Shown: positions 7,191 through 8,950 of the stretch, one piece after another
How positions within the stretch are numbered: position 1 is the stretch's first letter
Layout of the letters: every line of letters begins with the position of its first letter
DNA from: Paraktedonobacter sp035294465
Lineage (GTDB): Bacteria > Chloroflexota > Ktedonobacteria > Ktedonobacterales > Ktedonobacteraceae
Length of the DNA: 8,950 nucleotides
Assembly (NCBI GenBank): GCA_035294465.1
Contig: DATGKW010000116.1
Coordinates: forward strand, 1 to 8,950
Direction of reading: 5' to 3'
Notes under the pieces: generated by a model
Databases searched by the model: none
Told to the model about the DNA's origin: nothing
Seen by the model: the letters and a program-made list of their open reading frames with translations, nothing else
Program-made: the position numbers and the translations under genes

Positions 7191-7196
7191 GGAGGT
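7191..7196 (+). promoter_or_regulatory. Ribosome binding site that decides the start at 7207
   Basis: GGAGGT lies ten bases before the ATG at 7207. An in-frame ATG at 7189 overlaps this site and has no Shine-Dalgarno of its own, so 7207 is the likely start. Confidence 0.8.
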
Positions 7197-7206
7197 AACG
7201 AACAAG

Positions 7207-7656
7207 ATGAGCAGCCAACCGCCGTATGACCCGTATAATCCGTATAATCCGGTGCCACCAACGCAGCCTGCGTCGTATGAATACGCCACGCCAGCAGCTC
7301 CCTATCAGCCGCCAACCACCTATCCGCCGGCGAGTCCTTATAATATGCCGAATCCAGTTCTCTATGGGCAGCCAGGTCCCTATGGGTATCCTGCTATGCC
7401 GATAAACGACGTGGGGGCGGGTCAGGCGGTTGCGGGTCTGGTTCTGGGCATCGTTAGCCTGGTTGTCTGGCTTATCCCTCTTCTCGGACTCATTGTTTCT
7501 GTTCTGGGCATTGTGTTCGCAGCTCTGGGGCGGCGCTCATTCTCACGTAAAGGCATGGCTACTGCCGGCCTCATCCTCTCTATCATTGGCATTCTGCTGG
7601 CGGTAGGCTTCTGGATTCTTAGTTTCATTCTGGTTGAGCAAGCTTTCCACCCGTAG
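7207..7656 (+). CDS. Small membrane protein with Pro/Tyr-rich N-terminus and DUF4190-type domain
   Basis: The protein has 149 residues and no known function. Residues 1-66 are very rich in Pro, Tyr, Gln and Asn, with PYDPYNPYNP and later YGQPGPYGYP, and are probably disordered. Residues about 71-142 form the membrane part: a long hydrophobic stretch (AVAGLVLGIVSLVVWLIPLL, then GLIVSVLGIVFAALG), a basic turn RRSFSRKG (109-116), then AGLILSIIGILLAVGFWILS. The repeated AGLxLxIxGI pattern on either side of a short basic loop is typical of DUF4190. Such Pro-rich plus membrane layouts are common in Actinobacteria and Chloroflexota and are sometimes linked to the envelope, but nothing here shows a role. 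Its last 32 bases overlap the end of the TPR gene on the other strand. The family call is from pattern recall. Confidence 0.85.
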   Translation: MSSQPPYDPYNPYNPVPPTQPASYEYATPAAPYQPPTTYPPASPYNMPNPVLYGQPGPYGYPAMPINDVGAGQAVAGLVLGIVSLVVWLIPLLGLIVSVLGIVFAALGRRSFSRKGMATAGLILSIIGILLAVGFWILSFILVEQAFHP

Positions 7657-8884
7657 AGACCTGGCTATTCGCCTCGCTGATCCAGAAGAGATTATGGCCC
7701 AGGACCCTGGCTTTCTCGAAGTCAGTGCGCGCTTTCTCGTAGTCTTGCTGCTGGAAATAAACCAGGCCGCGCACTCCATACGCCTCGGCGCAAGCGGGGT
7801 CGATTTCCAGGGCGCGTGCGCAGTCGGCCAGGGCCTGCTCGTACTCGCCCTGCCAGCAGCGAATGCGGGCGCGATATGCATAAATGAGAGGATCCGCCAT
7901 GCCCCATGACAGAATGCGCTGGCACTCTTCCAACGCCTGCGCATACTCGCCCCGTTCGGCAGCGAGCCAGGCGCGGTTGAGGTAAGCAAGGTAGCCCTTC
8001 TGCTGGCCTACGGCGATTGCCCACTCAAAGTCGGCCAGGGCACCAGCGATGTCATTGAGCGCGTAGCGAGACCAGCCGCGATTGTTATAAGGCGCCCAGC
8101 TTTTGGCATCGAGTTCGATGGCGCGATTGTAAGCTTCGATGGCCTGTTCGTGCTTTCGGCAGGCGTCTAGGACCAGCCCCAGGTTATTATACGCCTGACA
8201 GGTTGGCGCTAGAGCGAGCGAGCGCTGGTAGAACGTGATGGCTCGCTCGTAGTCTTTCAGCGCGTAGAGCGCCAGCCCGCTGCCAAAGTAGGCGCGGCGC
8301 TGGTGGGGATCGAGAGCCAGTGCCTGGCGAAAGTCGAGCAGGGCCTTTTTATAGTGCTTCATCTCAAGGTGTACCAGGCCGCGATTGGTATAGGCGAGGG
8401 CAAAGCCGGGAGAGAGTTTCAGGGCCTTGTCGAAATCGGCCAGAGCCAGCTTATAGTCCTGCCAGTGGACATACACTTCGCCGCGATTGTTATACGCTGC
8501 CGGATCTTTAGGCTTAAGCCAGATGGCCCGGCTATAAGCTGTCAGCGCTTGCTGGTACTCCTGCAAAGCGTAGAGTGCCTGTCCAAGCCAGAATTGCGCC
8601 TCAAAGTGCTCATGCTTGCGCAGCAGGGCATGCGCGAAATCGGCGCGCGCGCGCGCGTAGTCGCGCAAGGCATAGTGAACGCGCCCGCGCCCAACACGGG
8701 CCTCAACGTAATCAGGGGCTATGGCGACAGCCTCGTCAAAATATCCGAGCGCTCGCCGAAACTCCCCCTGTTGAAAGTATCCCCAGCCCTCCCTACACTT
8801 ACCATGGGCGCGATTCTTCTTGAAATGAACAGTGTGCCGTTCAGGATGAAAAAAGCTGAAATGCCGGCCTACCTGCTCGGTCAT
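7625..8884 (-). CDS. Tetratricopeptide repeat (TPR) protein, 11 repeats
   Basis: The protein has 419 residues and is almost entirely TPR units of about 34 residues, from about residue 27 to 398. There are eleven, with the usual pattern (for example AAYNNRGEVYVHWQDYKLAL ending in KLSP). TPRs form a curved scaffold for protein binding, and no enzyme domain, signal peptide or membrane segment is seen. The partner is unknown. The kinase at the left edge also carries TPRs, but the two are far apart and no link is shown. The ATG at 8884-8882 is chosen because GGGGAG lies eight bases upstream and a TATAAT box lies about 50 bases upstream. The frame stays open to the window edge (TTG at 8950, ATGs at 8935 and 8914), so a longer form is possible. 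A final 20-residue tail follows the last repeat. Confidence 0.9.
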   Translation of the reverse strand: MTEQVGRHFSFFHPERHTVHFKKNRAHGKCREGWGYFQQGEFRRALGYFDEAVAIAPDYVEARVGRGRVHYALRDYARARADFAHALLRKHEHFEAQFWLGQALYALQEYQQALTAYSRAIWLKPKDPAAYNNRGEVYVHWQDYKLALADFDKALKLSPGFALAYTNRGLVHLEMKHYKKALLDFRQALALDPHQRRAYFGSGLALYALKDYERAITFYQRSLALAPTCQAYNNLGLVLDACRKHEQAIEAYNRAIELDAKSWAPYNNRGWSRYALNDIAGALADFEWAIAVGQQKGYLAYLNRAWLAAERGEYAQALEECQRILSWGMADPLIYAYRARIRCWQGEYEQALADCARALEIDPACAEAYGVRGLVYFQQQDYEKARTDFEKARVLGHNLFWISEANSQVSTGGKLAQPE

Positions 8885-8933
8885 TCTTTGAACTCCCCGC
8901 TCAATCTTGATCATTGACTCTACGACATACCTC

Positions 8934-8939
8934 ATTATA
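8934..8939 (-). promoter_or_regulatory. Possible -10 box (TATAAT) of the TPR gene
   Basis: An exact TATAAT lies on the minus strand about 50 bases before the preferred ATG. The matching -35 box would fall outside the window, so it cannot be tested. The TTGACG at 8950-8945 is only five bases away and cannot be the partner. Confidence 0.35.
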
Positions 8940-8950
8940 TCTATCGTCAA

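Noticed and set aside
8885..8950. Longer N-terminus for the TPR protein starting at TTG 8950 or the ATGs at 8935 and 8914
   Set aside because: The ATG at 8884 has the best ribosome binding site and an upstream TATAAT. The added residues do not look like a TPR or a signal peptide. It cannot be fully excluded because the frame is open at the window edge.
1..8950. CRISPR arrays, tRNA or rRNA genes
   Set aside because: No regularly spaced repeats, cloverleaf-like segments or rRNA-like stretches were seen on either strand.

Overview
The window is bacterial, and gene style points to the Chloroflexota, probably class Ktedonobacteria. That placement is inference. It rests on a Hanks-type Ser/Thr kinase fused directly to TPR repeats, a second long TPR protein, a Pro/Tyr-rich DUF4190-type membrane protein, and moderately high G+C coding sequence. 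No RNA gene, CRISPR array or intact mobile element was seen.

Layout from left to right. Positions 1-1631 (minus) hold a Ser/Thr kinase with TPR repeats, cut off by the left edge. Positions 1632-2166 hold no intact gene. This gap contains a decayed IS3-type OrfA fragment, a two-part inverted repeat that would cover a Shine-Dalgarno sequence, and a short tandem repeat. Positions 2167-6289 (minus) are a two-gene formate dehydrogenase operon: a molybdopterin/selenocysteine catalytic subunit followed, after one base, by a four-cluster iron-sulfur subunit. The catalytic gene looks broken by a TGA, but it is one continuous frame read through a Sec codon. A bacterial SECIS-like hairpin sits just downstream of that codon. 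Positions 6290-6521 form a divergent promoter region. Positions 6522-7094 (plus) encode an RNA 2',3'-cyclic phosphodiesterase of the ThpR/LigT family. Positions 7207-7656 (plus) encode a small DUF4190-type membrane protein, which overlaps tail-to-tail with an 11-repeat TPR protein at 7625-8884 (minus).

The formate dehydrogenase genes form one functional unit: electrons would pass from formate at Mo/Sec to the alpha-subunit [4Fe-4S] cluster and then along the four clusters of the beta subunit. The beta subunit keeps a C-terminal membrane helix like the FDH-N beta subunit. However, no cytochrome b gamma subunit follows it, and the alpha subunit has no Tat signal, so the electron acceptor and membrane side are open questions. 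The other genes have no evident functional link to it.

The most notable content is the selenoprotein formate dehydrogenase with its SECIS element. It also implies SelA/SelB/SelC/SelD machinery elsewhere in the genome. I found no convincing wholly new multi-gene system.
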